Shown here: positions 15,084-24,547 of the stretch, piece after piece
How positions within the stretch are numbered: position 1 is the first letter of the stretch
Layout of the letters: every line of letters starts with the position of its first letter
From: Bradyrhizobium cajani
GTDB taxonomy: Bacteria > Pseudomonadota > Alphaproteobacteria > Rhizobiales > Xanthobacteraceae
DNA: 41,380 nt
Direction of reading: 5' to 3'
NCBI RefSeq assembly: GCF_009759665.1
Contig: NZ_WQNE01000049.1
Location: forward strand, 1-41,380
Notes under the pieces: generated by a model
Seen by the model: the letters and a program-made list of their open reading frames with translations, nothing else
The model's database searches: none
What the model was told of the DNA's origin: nothing
Program-made: the position numbers and the translations under genes

Positions 15084-15670
15084 AAATAAAACGGAAAACT
15101 AAATTCGCTGAGACGATAGGGCGAGCCGGCGAGAGCGCGCAGTTCGGCGCCGCCGGCATCCCGGTCAAGGCCAGCTCCGAGAGGCGCAAGCCCGTCTGGG
15201 CCGCAACCAGCAGCAAGGCGTGATCGCGGCGACCAAGCCACGTCGTTCGATCGGGCGCGGCGAGAACGGCCTCGATCTCGGGGCGCGTCAAGAAGTGAAC
15301 CTGCCGCTTGTCATGGTGCTTGCTCGGTATGGCGAGCACGCGCTGGATCAGCGCACTGTGTGCCGGTTCCTCGAAGGACACGAACCTGAAGAAGGATCTG
15401 ATGGCCGTCAGACGCAGGTTACGCGTCTTCACGCTGGCGCCGCGCTTTACCTCGAGATCGGTGAGGAACGCGTCGATGAACGCTGCATCCAGATCGGCGA
15501 GCGTCAGCGCCGATGGGGACTTACGCAGCCGCGCCTGTGCGAACATGAACAGCAGCCGGAACGTGTTTCTGTAGGAGGCGATCGTGTTGCCGCTAACATT
15601 GCGCTGGCGTATGAGGCGCTCGGTGAAGAAGCGCTCGATCAACGTGGCGACATTGCAGGCGGGCTTCATG
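15050..15670 (-). pseudogene. Third tyrosine recombinase of a RIT-type trio, truncated
   Basis: It starts MKPACNVATLIERFFTERLI at 15670. The N-terminal SAM-like domain (NTIASYRNTFRLLFMFAQAR, LDAAFIDAFLTDLEVKRG) and the start of the catalytic domain (HALLLVAAQTGLRLSEL, with the first catalytic Arg) are present. After LRLSEL the frame shifts (AGLDRDAGGAEL in the next frame) and the rest, with the HxLR and Tyr motifs, is gone. It is fused in frame behind the frameshifted second recombinase. The NopP-like gene and its promoter take over from about 15080. Confidence 0.7.
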
Positions 15671-15674
15671 GCGT

Positions 15675-16575
15675 CACCTCCCATCGCCGATCGAGACGCC
15701 GCGCCGCTTCTTCCATCAACTCGGGGCAGGCCGAGAGATACCAGTAAGTATCGCGACACGCAGGCGTGGCCGAGGTAAGTGGAGAGGACTGGGAGTTGCT
15801 GCTCGACGTCCTTGCCTTCGCGATACCAGTCGAGCAGCGTCCGGATGGCGAAGCGATGACGGAAGTCGTGCACGCGTGGCCCGCTACGATCACCTGGGTG
15901 CCGCAGCCCGATCTCTCTGGACAATCGCCAGAAGACGCGATGAACGTACTGGTGCAGCAAGCGGCCTCCCTGTTCGGCAACGAAGAAGGTCGAGCCGCAG
16001 CGTGATCCGAGCAGCGCATCGCGCCGATCGGCGTAGTCGCGCAGCGCAGTTCTCCTCGTCGGATGCAATGGCACGAGTCGCGACTTGCCGAACTTGGTCA
16101 GCCGGACCGTCAGCACGCCGGCGTCGAGGTCGACGTCATCACGCTCATATGCGCACGCTGTCACCGCGATCAGCCCGAACAGGGTATGGTAGGTCCATCG
16201 GCGCAGCCCGTCCGCTGGCGGCAGAGCCAGCGCCGCCATCAGCATCGCATCGATCTCCGCGTCGCTGTAGACATAGGGCTTGGCGTGCTTCCATCCAGGC
16301 AGCATGCCGACGGGCGGCACCTCCGTTCTCGGATCGAAGTTGGCGACATGGCGCGCGAACCCGCGCACGTCGCTCAATCGCAACGACCAGGATGCATGAC
16401 GATCGGGCGGCAGCGTTGCCCATTCCATTGCCAGCTTCGTCGTGATGATGCTGGCTTTGCGCTTCTCCATGAAGGCGACGAAGTCGGCGAGCCGACGGGT
16501 CTGGTGCTCGTACTTGTATCCCAACCCCTTGCGCATGCTCAGGTACTTATAGAGTGCGGAGCGCAGATCGGTCAT
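15675..16575 (-). pseudogene. Second tyrosine recombinase of a RIT-type trio, frameshifted near its end
   Basis: It starts MTDLRSALYKYLSMRKGLGY at 16575. About 300 residues are open and include the catalytic region VHDFRHRFAIRTLLDWYREG and LSTYLGHACV. There the frame changes. The true family end, DTYWYLSACPELMEEAARRL with the catalytic Tyr, is found in the neighbouring frame and stops at about 15675. A single-base change near 15770 explains this and makes the first frame read through into the third recombinase. The first catalytic Arg region reads TACAYERDDVDLD, unlike the usual GLRxSEL-type context, which may be a further inactivating change. Confidence 0.75.
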
Positions 16576-16800
16576 TGCACGCCTCCCGGCCCGGGCAGGC
16601 TCAATTCTCAGCGCATCGATGTCGACCTCGCGTAGATCCGGGTGGTGTCGTGGTTCTCGTGCCGCAGCAACTGTCCGATTTCCGACAAGGTCGCCCCAGA
16701 TCGGAGAAGCTCTGTAGCGAGGCTAGCGGAAGATATGGGCGCCGCGGTGGGCGCAACCTTCGATTCCAACGCGATCGAGAGCGGCCTTGGCGATCATGGT
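16576..16800 (-). pseudogene. First tyrosine recombinase of a RIT-type trio, C-terminal fragment
   Basis: ASLATELLRSGATLSEIGQL and LLRHENHDTTRIYAKVD-like sequence (the catalytic His region and Tyr) are recognisable on the minus strand, with a frameshift or missing bases around HIFR-(HS)-LATELL. It is followed directly by the start of the second recombinase, as in RIT elements (three adjacent recombinases whose genes touch or overlap). The N-terminal two thirds are missing. Confidence 0.6.
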
Positions 16801-17480
16801 GATCGCGCATCCGGAAGCAAACCCGACGTGTGGCGCGAGTGTGCGGACGAACAGCCGTCGGCACGACGACTTTGAAGGCCATCCTGCATGCCAACCTCAT
16901 TGCGACTGCTTCGTTAACACGAACGCTGTCGTCGTCCCTGGTCGGCCCAACGCCGCTGGTGGGGAACACTGGCCGATCCCGCTCCGAGGGGCCCTCTTGG
17001 AGTCTGGTTCGGCATTCGCGCGAGCGACCCTCGCTCTCGTTCCTTCTAGGCTTTTAGATGAGCGACTTCGGCCTTGGCTGCACGCCTCCTAAGCGCCCTT
17101 TTCCATCGCTACCGTCTTCTTATCGGTGCGCTTGAATGAAAGATGTTTCAGCGGGGCAGCACAGGCTACGCGCGACACTTGAGCGATCAGACAGGTCTGG
17201 CACGATGTCGCTGTCCCTTGCGGTCACATCTGACGCTGATTGCTCCTCAGCGCGGCGTGAAGTTCCAGGTAGGGGTCTTCAAGATCCTGGCCAGCTGTCC
17301 GGTTGAACCAAATGAGCGGATGTCTCATGCGCCTGGCTTGTTTATGCCCCCTCCCGCGCAAGTGTCAGGCGCCAAGCACGCGGCCCTGCAGGCTGGCTTT
17401 AGCTTTTCATACCTTCGCGACGATTTGCCATGGTAGTGCAGGCGCAACGTTCGGGGCATCGAGGCTCACGACAGCAGAGC
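16801..17480. other. Non-coding stretch
   Basis: No recognisable gene, RNA or repeat in about 680 bp. Open frames here are short, Arg/Ser-rich and overlap on both strands. Confidence 0.4.
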
Positions 17481-17687
17481 TTAACCAATGCGCAGGTTTT
17501 CTGCCGATGTTTTGCCAGGGCGCCCGGTCCCTCGTTCGTAGCTGATCTTGCCTCCCTCTGGCAGTTCGCTCAGCCCCGCTTTCTTGACCGCAGATATGTG
17601 CACGAACACGTCAGAACCGCCTTCATCTGGCTTGATGAATCCATAGCCTTTGATTGCATTGAACCACTTCACAGTCCCCATCGCCAA
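17481..17687 (-). CDS. Cold-shock-domain protein (CspA family)
   Basis: 68 aa, a single cold-shock domain with both RNA-binding motifs: RNP1 KGYGFI and RNP2 VFVHI, and the usual opening MGTVKWFN and end KTSAENLRIG. These small OB-fold proteins bind single-stranded RNA/DNA and melt RNA structure; many are not cold-induced. AAGGAG lies 10 bp before a TTG at 17687 (giving MAMGTVKWFN), a better spacing than for the ATG at 17681, so TTG is preferred. It is intact and isolated, surrounded by decayed sequence. Confidence 0.88.
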   Translation of the reverse strand: MAMGTVKWFNAIKGYGFIKPDEGGSDVFVHISAVKKAGLSELPEGGKISYERGTGRPGKTSAENLRIG

Positions 17688-19267
17688 TTTTGTATCGCTC
17701 CTTGATAAAAAACGCTCGCGCACTGGGTATAGCTGCATTCGCTCCACCGCAACGGAAATCGCAACAGGATCGGAATCAAGGGATCACAACGACCCTTCTC
17801 GCCCATTTGTACGCATCGTATCCGATGCACGTCGCCGGCGTCGACAACCGGCAATGGATGTAACGAGTCCATCGGTCGTACAGTCAAGATCGGCTTTTCG
17901 TTTCGCCTAAGCCTCACGCGGGGCGGCACCCGCGCCATAGGCAGGAAGACGAAAGGTGGATCAATCGGCTGTTCAAGAATTCATGACGGGCGGCATCATC
18001 CTTTTCGGAAGATCGCCGCGGCCAGCACAACAAGCTCTTACACGTGAGCGATCGGTCTGTCGTGTAAACCGCGGAGCATTGCTCGACGACAGCTCGACTT
18101 GATCTCGTCACGGCTAACAGTGTTGCAAAGTCCCGTGTCTTGGCTTCCAAAGAGGAGACGTGGATGACACACTGGCACCAAGGAGCTTGATTGTCGACCG
18201 CACACCTGTAGAGCCCCGAAACCTCGCGATCGCAGGACCGCTTCAGCACGACGCCGCCAGTGTTTGTCGTCGCAGAACATTCCCTTCACGTTCATGCAGA
18301 CGAACAGCATCTAATGGAAGAAGACAATGCGACACGTGTCCTGTATAAGAGCCCGTAGGCCGCGCTCCACATTGCCCATTTGTCGCCGTCTGTCGATCAC
18401 TTTCGATGATAGCTTGGTATTCGGTGAGCCGCGCAAAGCATTCAAGCGCAGCGAACACGCTTCTTCAGATCTCCGCACCGCTCGACTTGGGCCACTCAGC
18501 GGCCACCGATGACGCTTTCTGTCGTTCTATCCACCCTGTCGTTGGTGGAATGTACGGATCTCGACATAACGCTTGAACCGCACGTGGCGTCAGATTGTAG
18601 GATCTTAACGCAGGCGCGACCGTGTCTGGCCACCCAACGGCTTCCGGCTAATGAGAATCGCGAATGTCTCACAATCTTTTGCGCACTTTCCGCCCCAGCC
18701 TGTCCCGGAGAACTTCCACGAAAGGTCCGTCGCCCCTTCAATGCCCCCCGGTTTCCTGGCTTGATGCGCTGGGGATTAGAGACTTTCGTCAAATACATCA
18801 GCCAGCGGACGGACGCGGCTCTTCGCCTGCAGCACCTACCAGAGAGATTTCACCCCGCGCTTGTCGGATCTTTGGCTCCAACGAGAAGGAGCTTGCGCAT
18901 GTGGCGCTCGGTTTCAGCGAAGGAGCGAGAGAAGACCATCCTTCCGCGATCATCGTGCTGATCGCCAAGGAAGCCGATGACCATGCCAACGAAATATCAG
19001 CAGGAGCGCGCGCAGTTGATCAACAGTTCCATAAGTAAGCAGGCCGGGCCGTCCGTGATAAAGCGTCAATGGCGACCTACGGCTTGAGAGAGCTGCGCGT
19101 TACGACCTCTTGCAGCTCGAATTCGACCATCGGAATTCCGAGTCCCTCGGCCCGCAGGCTCCGAAGCAATTCAACTCTTCCAAGCCGGCACCCCATGGGC
19201 GGGCCGCCGTCGCACCTGACGACAGCGCCGTTAAACGAGGCCTAAGTCGGCTTGGCTTTTGACGAAG
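17688..19267. other. Long non-coding, decayed stretch
   Basis: Nearly 1.6 kb without a recognisable gene. It contains one copy of the dispersed 34-bp motif (18571-18604), and 46 bp later a short frame from ATG 18651 (MRIANVSQSFAHFPPQPVPE, 37 codons). That frame has the Ser/Pro-rich look of an effector N-terminus but no family match. A longer frame ending at 19038 (FGSNEKELAHVALGFSEGAR) is not recognised either. Confidence 0.4.
18571..18604 (+). repeat. Dispersed 34-bp motif, copy 1
   Basis: It begins GCTTGAACCGCACGT and continues GGCGTCAGATTGTAGGATC. It matches 24147-24180 and 32574-32607 at most positions. Just upstream CTCGACA (18560-18566) resembles the TCGAAAG core of a tts box, so this may be a degenerate tts box. 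Confidence 0.6.
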
Positions 19268-20752
19268 ATGTGGAAAATGAAGCAATTGCCCTTTGATACA
19301 GTTTTGATCGCTAATAGAGGTGAGATTGCTGTACGTATCATCAAGACCCTACGCAAGCTCGGGCTTCGCTCTGCAATCGTGTACCACGAGATCGATGCGG
19401 ACACTCCCGCGGTCTCGATGGCCGACGCTGCTATACCAATCAGCGGGCGTACACCCATTGCGGCATATCTCGATATCGCCCAGATCATCGCTGCTACTCA
19501 CAAAGCGCGGGCCGGCGCCCTTCACCCTGGCTATGGCTTTCTATCAGAGAATGTCGAGTGCGCCCGCGCGGTTATAAAGGCTGGCATCACCTTCATCGGT
19601 CCGGCTCCCGAAAGCATAGAACTGATGGGCGATAAAATTCGCGCTCGCGACTTCGTCCAGCGGAACGGATTTCCGGTCGCACCTTGCGCAGTTGAAGAAG
19701 ACGATCCAGGGACATTCTTATCTCGCGCGCGAGCAGTCGGAGCGCCTTTGCTCGTCAAACCTTCGGCGGGCGGCGGTGGTAAGGGAATGCGGATTGTGCG
19801 CGATCTCGGATCGCTGGAGGACGCGATTGCGCAAGCTCGCAGTGAGGCTCAGCGATACTTCGGATGCAGTCGGCTTTATGTCGAACGATACATCGAACAT
19901 CCGCGGCATCTCGAAGTTCAGGTGCTCGGCGACACGTTCGGACACGTTTTGCATCTTTTCGAGCGGGAGTGCTCGGTCCAACGACGATTCCAAAAGATAA
20001 TCGAGGAAACGCCCTCGCCAGCGTTAACCTCCGATATGCGTCAACGATTGTGCGACGCCGCGGTCGGAATCACGCGTGCAGCCAACTATCATAATGCCGG
20101 AACTGTTGAGTTCATTTTTGACGGAACAGAGTTCTATTTTCTTGAGATGAATACGCGCTTACAGGTCGAGCATCCAGTGACCGAATTGATCACCGGCATC
20201 GATCTTGTTGCCGAACAAATCTATGCCGCCGCCGGCTGTAAACTCGGATTCTCGCAATCCGACATCTTGCAAAGTGGTCATGCGATCGAAGTCCGGTTGT
20301 GTGCAGAAGCGCCGGAACGAGGGTACGCACCCACAACCGGCAAGATACTTATGCTCGAGTATCCGGAGGGCGACGACATACGGATCGACAGTGGCATCTC
20401 GGAAGGTCAGAGAATTACGACCGCATTCGATCCCTTGCTCGCTAAGATTATCGTGCATTCGCCCACACGCTTGGAAGCTGTGCAGAAGGCAGGTCGCGCT
20501 ATCCGGGAATTGGTACTTCTCGGCTGTGAAACAAACGCGAGCTCCCTGGCGCGCATCCTCGCGGACGAGGGCTTTCTACGCGGCCAAGTTCATACGGGAT
20601 ATCTCGACGCGAATCCGTTGCTTGCAGAGAGTGGCTCGGGGGTCGCACTGCCGCCCTTCTTGGCAGCAGCCGCTCTGCTGACAAGACAAGTCCGAGACTC
20701 CGCGGATGCTGTACCCGAGCTTCACGCGGCGCTAGGAAGCTGGAGAAATTGA
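19268..20752 (+). CDS. accC: Biotin carboxylase subunit of an acyl-CoA carboxylase
   Basis: 494 aa, the full length of a biotin carboxylase. Visible features: the N-terminal pre-ATP-grasp start FDTVLIANRGEIAVRIIKT, the ATP-binding glycine loop KPSAGGGGKGMRI, the catalytic segment FLEMNTRLQVEHPVTELI, and GHAIEVRLCAEAP. It carboxylates the biotin carried by the next gene product using ATP and bicarbonate. The stop overlaps a spacing of one base before the next start, so they are co-translated. ATG 19268 is chosen; ATG 19277 is an alternative. Sequence in this operon is less GC-rich than the core genes at the left, as expected for island DNA. Confidence 0.88.
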   Translation: MWKMKQLPFDTVLIANRGEIAVRIIKTLRKLGLRSAIVYHEIDADTPAVSMADAAIPISGRTPIAAYLDIAQIIAATHKARAGALHPGYGFLSENVECARAVIKAGITFIGPAPESIELMGDKIRARDFVQRNGFPVAPCAVEEDDPGTFLSRARAVGAPLLVKPSAGGGGKGMRIVRDLGSLEDAIAQARSEAQRYFGCSRLYVERYIEHPRHLEVQVLGDTFGHVLHLFERECSVQRRFQKIIEETPSPALTSDMRQRLCDAAVGITRAANYHNAGTVEFIFDGTEFYFLEMNTRLQVEHPVTELITGIDLVAEQIYAAAGCKLGFSQSDILQSGHAIEVRLCAEAPERGYAPTTGKILMLEYPEGDDIRIDSGISEGQRITTAFDPLLAKIIVHSPTRLEAVQKAGRAIRELVLLGCETNASSLARILADEGFLRGQVHTGYLDANPLLAESGSGVALPPFLAAAALLTRQVRDSADAVPELHAALGSWRN

Positions 20753-20753
20753 G

Positions 20754-21257
20754 GTGAAACACTGCTTTGAAGTCAATGGCGTAGAATATCCGGTATGGCT
20801 TGTACGCCACGAAGACGGATATCGCCTTCGCTTGGAGAATGAGGTGATTGCCTCACTGAGGTTCTCCCGCCAAACTGAGCGTCGCGGTACCCTCACTATA
20901 GCAGGTGAGCCCGAGCCAGTTAGATTCGTTGTTGATGGTGAGACTGTCCATTTGCATATGCGGGGCCTGGCGCGCAGTTTGCGTTATCGCGATCCCATGC
21001 GGGCCCCTGCTTCGGCTAGCCAGGAAACAAATCAGCTGATGGCCCGTGCGCCAATTCCTGGGATGGTGTTAACCATCAACATTGTGCCGGGACAGTCCGT
21101 GGCCGGCGGCGCAGCCTTGATGACTATCGAGAGCATGAAGTTGGAAACCATCATACGCGCTCCAAAGCATGGCGTCGTCAGCCGCATTCATTTCAAAGAA
21201 GGCGAAAGCTTCGAGCGTGACGCTGTACTTGTTAGCCTTGCAGAGGAAGGAATTTAG
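20754..21257 (+). CDS. Biotin carboxyl carrier protein of an acyl-CoA carboxylase
   Basis: 167 aa from GTG 20754. The C-terminal biotinyl domain carries the biotin site in the form ESMKLET (usual AMKM/SMKM), preceded by ARAPIPGMVLTINIVPGQSV and followed by APKHGVVSRIHFKEGESF. The N-terminal about 90 residues (HCFEVNGVEYPVWLVRHEDG) look like the BT-like part found at the end of fused alpha subunits. The gene therefore seems to be the split-off C-terminal half of an MCC/PCC-type alpha subunit. It lies one base after accC and one base before the carboxyltransferase. Confidence 0.82.
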   Translation: MKHCFEVNGVEYPVWLVRHEDGYRLRLENEVIASLRFSRQTERRGTLTIAGEPEPVRFVVDGETVHLHMRGLARSLRYRDPMRAPASASQETNQLMARAPIPGMVLTINIVPGQSVAGGAALMTIESMKLETIIRAPKHGVVSRIHFKEGESFERDAVLVSLAEEGI

Positions 21258-21258
21258 A

Positions 21259-22866
21259 ATGCAGCGGATCGCCTCTCTGGTAGACCCGAGATCGGAAGGG
21301 TTTCGCGCCAACGAACTTCACAATAAGCGGCTTGCAACCGAGTTGAAGGCGCTCCAGCATGCCATCCGCTTCGACCGGCCAGCGCGAGAAATCGAGCGGC
21401 TGCAGCAACAGAACAAGATGTTCGTTCGTGATCGGATCGAGGCATTACTCGATCCTGATACGCCGTTCCTGGAGCTCTCGACGCTGGCTGGCAACAGGGC
21501 GTACGACGGTGAGGTGCCGAGTGCGGCCCAAGTCGTTGGCCTAGGAATCGTTGCTGGTCGCGAGGTTATCGTTCACGCGGATGATCCCAGTGTGAAAGGG
21601 GGGGCCTGGTATCCGCATTCGGTCAAGAAGATCGTGCGAGCTTTGGACATAGCGATCGAGAATCACCTGCCTGTGATTCATTTGTGTGATTGCGCTGGCG
21701 GTTTCCTACCGATGCAAGCCGAGTTTTTTGCGGATAAATACCATGCCGGACGAATCTTTCGGAACCAGTCCATACTCTCGAAGATGGGAGTGCCGCAGGT
21801 CGCTATCGCAATGGGTCATTGCACCGCGGGGGGCGCCTACGTTCCGGCACTCAGTGACTACAACATTATCGTCGAGGGCACGGGAGCGATTTTTCTCGGC
21901 GGCCCCCCGGTTGTCAAGGCTGCCACCGGCGCGGTAGTTACTGCCGAAGAGCTTGGTGGCGGCCGCGTGCACACCAGCGTATCGGGGACGTGCGACTATC
22001 TCGCCAGGTCCGAGGCACATGCGATTGCGATCGCTCGTGACCTCATCGCTCGCTTCCATCAGCCCGCGAAGACCCTGATCAACCGGGCCGCCCCGGAGCC
22101 GCCGGCCTACGACGTGTCAGAACTGTATGGTATCCTTCCAAGGGATCCACGCGCGCAGCTCGAGATGCGAGAGGTCATTGCCCGTCTGGTCGATGGCAGT
22201 CGCTTCCACGAATATCAGCCTTGCTACGGCGAGACTCTGGTGTGCGGCTTTGCACAGCTCCACGGCTATCAAATCGGTGTCCTGGCGAACAATGGTGTGC
22301 TCCTGAGCGAAAGCGCACTGAAAGGTGCTCATTTCATTCAGTTGTGCGACAAGAACCGAACACCCCTTCTCTTCCTGCAGAATACCACCGGTTTCATGGT
22401 TGGCCGAGACTACGAAAGGCGAGGCATAACCAAGGATGGCGCTAAGTTGATCATGGCGGTGGCTGGAGCGTCTGTGCCCAAATTCACGCTCATTTGCAGC
22501 AGCTCCCATGGAGCCGGCACCTACGCTATGGCAGGACGGGCCTTTGACCCACGCTTTTTGTTTTCCTGGCCGAACTCTCAGATCTCAGCAATGGGCGCCG
22601 AACAAGCGGTGGGCGTGCTCACACATGTCAAGGCAAAGCAATTGGCGTGCCGGGGTAGGCGACTTTCGGAAGAGGAGCTGACGGCCATTCGTCAGCCCAT
22701 TGTGGAAGAGTATCGGGAGCGGTCGAACGCCTACTATGCGACATCCGAAATATGGGACGACGGAATTCTTGATCCGGTGGACACCAGGACCGCCCTTGCT
22801 ATCGTTCTTAGCGCCTCGCTCAATGCGCCCATCGCGGCGCCCCATTACGGCGTCTTCAGAATGTAG
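21259..22866 (+). CDS. Carboxyltransferase subunit of an acyl-CoA carboxylase (MccB/AtuC-like)
   Basis: 535 aa with the two crotonase-like halves of a biotin-dependent carboxyltransferase. The N half has CDCAGGFLPMQAEFFADKYH, MGHCTAGGAYVPALSD and GTGAIFLGGPPVVKAATG. The C half has LLFLQNTTGFMVGRDYE and SSSHGAGTYAMAGRAFDPRF. These match the beta subunit of 3-methylcrotonyl-CoA or geranyl-CoA carboxylase more than AccD or PccB. The acyl-CoA substrate cannot be read from the sequence. Start ATG 21259 lies one base after the carrier gene stop. The three genes form a complete tight operon. Confidence 0.85.
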   Translation: MQRIASLVDPRSEGFRANELHNKRLATELKALQHAIRFDRPAREIERLQQQNKMFVRDRIEALLDPDTPFLELSTLAGNRAYDGEVPSAAQVVGLGIVAGREVIVHADDPSVKGGAWYPHSVKKIVRALDIAIENHLPVIHLCDCAGGFLPMQAEFFADKYHAGRIFRNQSILSKMGVPQVAIAMGHCTAGGAYVPALSDYNIIVEGTGAIFLGGPPVVKAATGAVVTAEELGGGRVHTSVSGTCDYLARSEAHAIAIARDLIARFHQPAKTLINRAAPEPPAYDVSELYGILPRDPRAQLEMREVIARLVDGSRFHEYQPCYGETLVCGFAQLHGYQIGVLANNGVLLSESALKGAHFIQLCDKNRTPLLFLQNTTGFMVGRDYERRGITKDGAKLIMAVAGASVPKFTLICSSSHGAGTYAMAGRAFDPRFLFSWPNSQISAMGAEQAVGVLTHVKAKQLACRGRRLSEEELTAIRQPIVEEYRERSNAYYATSEIWDDGILDPVDTRTALAIVLSASLNAPIAAPHYGVFRM

Positions 22867-23347
22867 TGGCGGCACCGGAGATCGAGATCAGATGAAGGCA
22901 AGACACGATGTTCCTCCGCTACACCAGAGCCGGCGTGCCATTCGCATTCCCAGACGCGCGGCCAAAGCGCCGTGCTCGCTCCCACTCACGAAGGAGGCCC
23001 TGCGTCGGAGAGCTCCACACACACCGTCGGCGTATAATCCGCAAGACTTGGGTCTGGGCGCACTTTAAGGGATTAGGTATGGCGTTGCGCCCGGCTCGAC
23101 GGCAGAGCGAACACTCACCAGGCTTAATCAGCCACGAACCTCGACTTGAGTCGGCTTCGCACGGCCCAGTTTGAAACGGCTTCCTCCCATATGTCGGGAT
23201 TCTACGGCGCACGCCTCGATCGTGTTGTTCGTCTCTGGCGCCTGCAGGCTGGCTTGTGCCCAACCCTGATGCAGACGTAGAGCCCAAAGCACTCGTGCAG
23301 CCGACTACGACATCGCGCGAAGCTCAACAGTCAAGGAATCTGCGTCT
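22867..23347. other. Non-coding stretch after the carboxylase operon
   Basis: About 480 bp without a recognisable gene on either strand. AAGGAATC (ribosome-binding site of the next gene) is at its end. No convincing terminator was found. Confidence 0.4.
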
Positions 23348-23638
23348 ATGCTGTGCCCAAAATGTCACTCGAATAAATGGTGCCAAAGCGCCTTGCACGA
23401 TCCCTGGACTGGCCGACCGGTGAGGGCGTGTAGTGCTTGCGGCGAGCATGCCGATTACGACTGCCCGCGGCGCAACAAAGCGATTGCGCTCATCGCCGGC
23501 GCGTTATCGGATGACCTCAACAAAGAACATCAGGGCAGTCCGCGAGTGGCTGCGGAGAACATCTTGGATGCTCTCGAGAAAGCCGGCCTGACAGTCGCTC
23601 GCACTGAGACGATATGGACACGTCTTTGGCGGAGTTAA
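23348..23638 (+). CDS. Small zinc-ribbon-like protein, function unknown
   Basis: 96 aa. Two CxxC knuckles, CPKC at residues 3-6 and CSACG at about residues 29-33, plus further Cys (KWCQ, YDCPRR), suggest a zinc ribbon in the N-terminal half. The C-terminal half (AAENILDALEKAGLTVARTE) is probably helical. The ATG at 23348 follows AAGGA at a proper distance. No family name can be given. It is intact among non-coding sequence and could be a small regulator. Confidence 0.6.
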   Translation: MLCPKCHSNKWCQSALHDPWTGRPVRACSACGEHADYDCPRRNKAIALIAGALSDDLNKEHQGSPRVAAENILDALEKAGLTVARTETIWTRLWRS

Positions 23639-23773
23639 GTTCCCTCCCCGCCCGTCAGGGAGCTTGCTGCTCCGATTGACGTCGGCCTGCAGCCGTAGCG
23701 CTGATGGCTCTTGCCTTCAGACCTGGATCGTCATTAGGAGAGCTGCACTGCGCTCTAGTGATAAGTGAGTGCG

Positions 23774-23920
23774 ATGGTGGAATTTCCGCGGCCCGATACA
23801 GCTTATTCGCGTCACCTCAAACGCGACACCAATGCCTACTACGTCGAATTTGAAGCGTCGTTCGGCGACTCAACGATCGCGCCGGTCGCCCAAGTGGAGA
23901 GGCGCTCAACGCTTCACTGA
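23774..23920 (+). CDS. Possible small ORF, unrecognised
   Basis: 48 aa starting MVEFPRPDTAYSRHLKRDTN and ending ERRSTLH. AAGTGAG lies just upstream. Composition is protein-like (acidic and aromatic residues in NAYYVEFEASFGDS), unlike neighbouring random frames, but nothing in it is recognised. It may be a fragment of a longer decayed gene. Confidence 0.25.
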   Translation: MVEFPRPDTAYSRHLKRDTNAYYVEFEASFGDSTIAPVAQVERRSTLH

Positions 23921-24146
23921 GCTCGACGCAGGCCAGGCATTGTAGGTCCCGATGTCATTCTCGAAATTGGCTGATCGGAACGATCGCCATCGTGCGATGG
24001 TATTGAGGTACATCGCCGCTTCGCCTTCCCGACTGTCAATTCGCGTGATCCTTCTACATGTCTGTGGTTGGCGTCGGCAGATGATTGTCGCTTTGCGAGC
24101 GTGAACGACCGTCCGGCAGAATAAGCCGCTAGAACGCCATCGCAGG

Positions 24147-24180
24147 GCTTGAAACGCACGTTGCGTCAGGTTGTAGCCTG
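24147..24180 (+). repeat. Dispersed 34-bp motif, copy 2
   Basis: It begins GCTTGAAACGCACGT and continues TGCGTCAGGTTGTAG, matching copies at 18571 and 32574. It lies about 370 bp upstream of trpD on the same strand. Confidence 0.6.
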
Positions 24181-24547
24181 TACGCTATCGTGGCGCCAAC
24201 CTCGATCTATTTGGCCCCGACGGTACTAGCGCGATTGGGCTTATAAAGAGCAGCATAGAGGAAGGTCCCGTGTGCATCGACTTCTGACTTATGACGCGAG
24301 CGGCAGGACACTGGGCGGACGGTACGCCGCGCAAGAACGAAACGGCCGCAGCCGAAGACACCGTCTTTCCCTGCGGCTGCGATGGCCTGGAATCCGGCGA
24401 ATAGATGTATTTGTCGTGAGTTCCTGAGGGAGGTTCGGCTTTTTGTCGCGAGATGAAGGGCCGATGGCACCCTTCGTCCACCCGACTACCAGATCACCCA
24501 CCAACTTCCGCGACCAGCAGCAACCAAGATTGGGGCTCGCACTCACC

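Larger units (their letters stand above)
23639..24547. other. Leader region upstream of trpD, mostly non-coding
   Basis: About 900 bp. It contains a possible 48-codon frame 23774-23920 (MVEFPRPDTAYSRHLKRDTN, unrecognised; listed separately) and copy 2 of the dispersed 34-bp motif at 24147-24180, about 370 bp before the trpD start. No Trp-rich leader peptide or attenuator-type hairpin series was seen. Confidence 0.45.

Noticed and set aside
14993..15241. Upstream extension of the NopP-like protein to 352 residues
   Set aside because: The extra N-terminal residues translate the remains of the recombinase, and the ribosome-binding site and tts-like box both fit ATG 14992.
15034..16575. One 513-residue frame apparently encoding a double tyrosine recombinase
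   Set aside because: The true end of the second recombinase lies in the neighbouring frame, so the fusion is an artefact of a frameshift and not a designed two-domain protein.
17195..17215. TGGCACG followed by GCTG, resembling a sigma54 -24/-12 promoter
   Set aside because: The spacing between the GG and GC dinucleotides is 9, not the required 10, and no gene follows at a suitable distance.
18170..18195. CTGGCACCAAGGAGCTTG, resembling a sigma54 promoter
   Set aside because: The -12 position reads CT rather than GC at the required distance and the downstream sequence has no recognisable gene.
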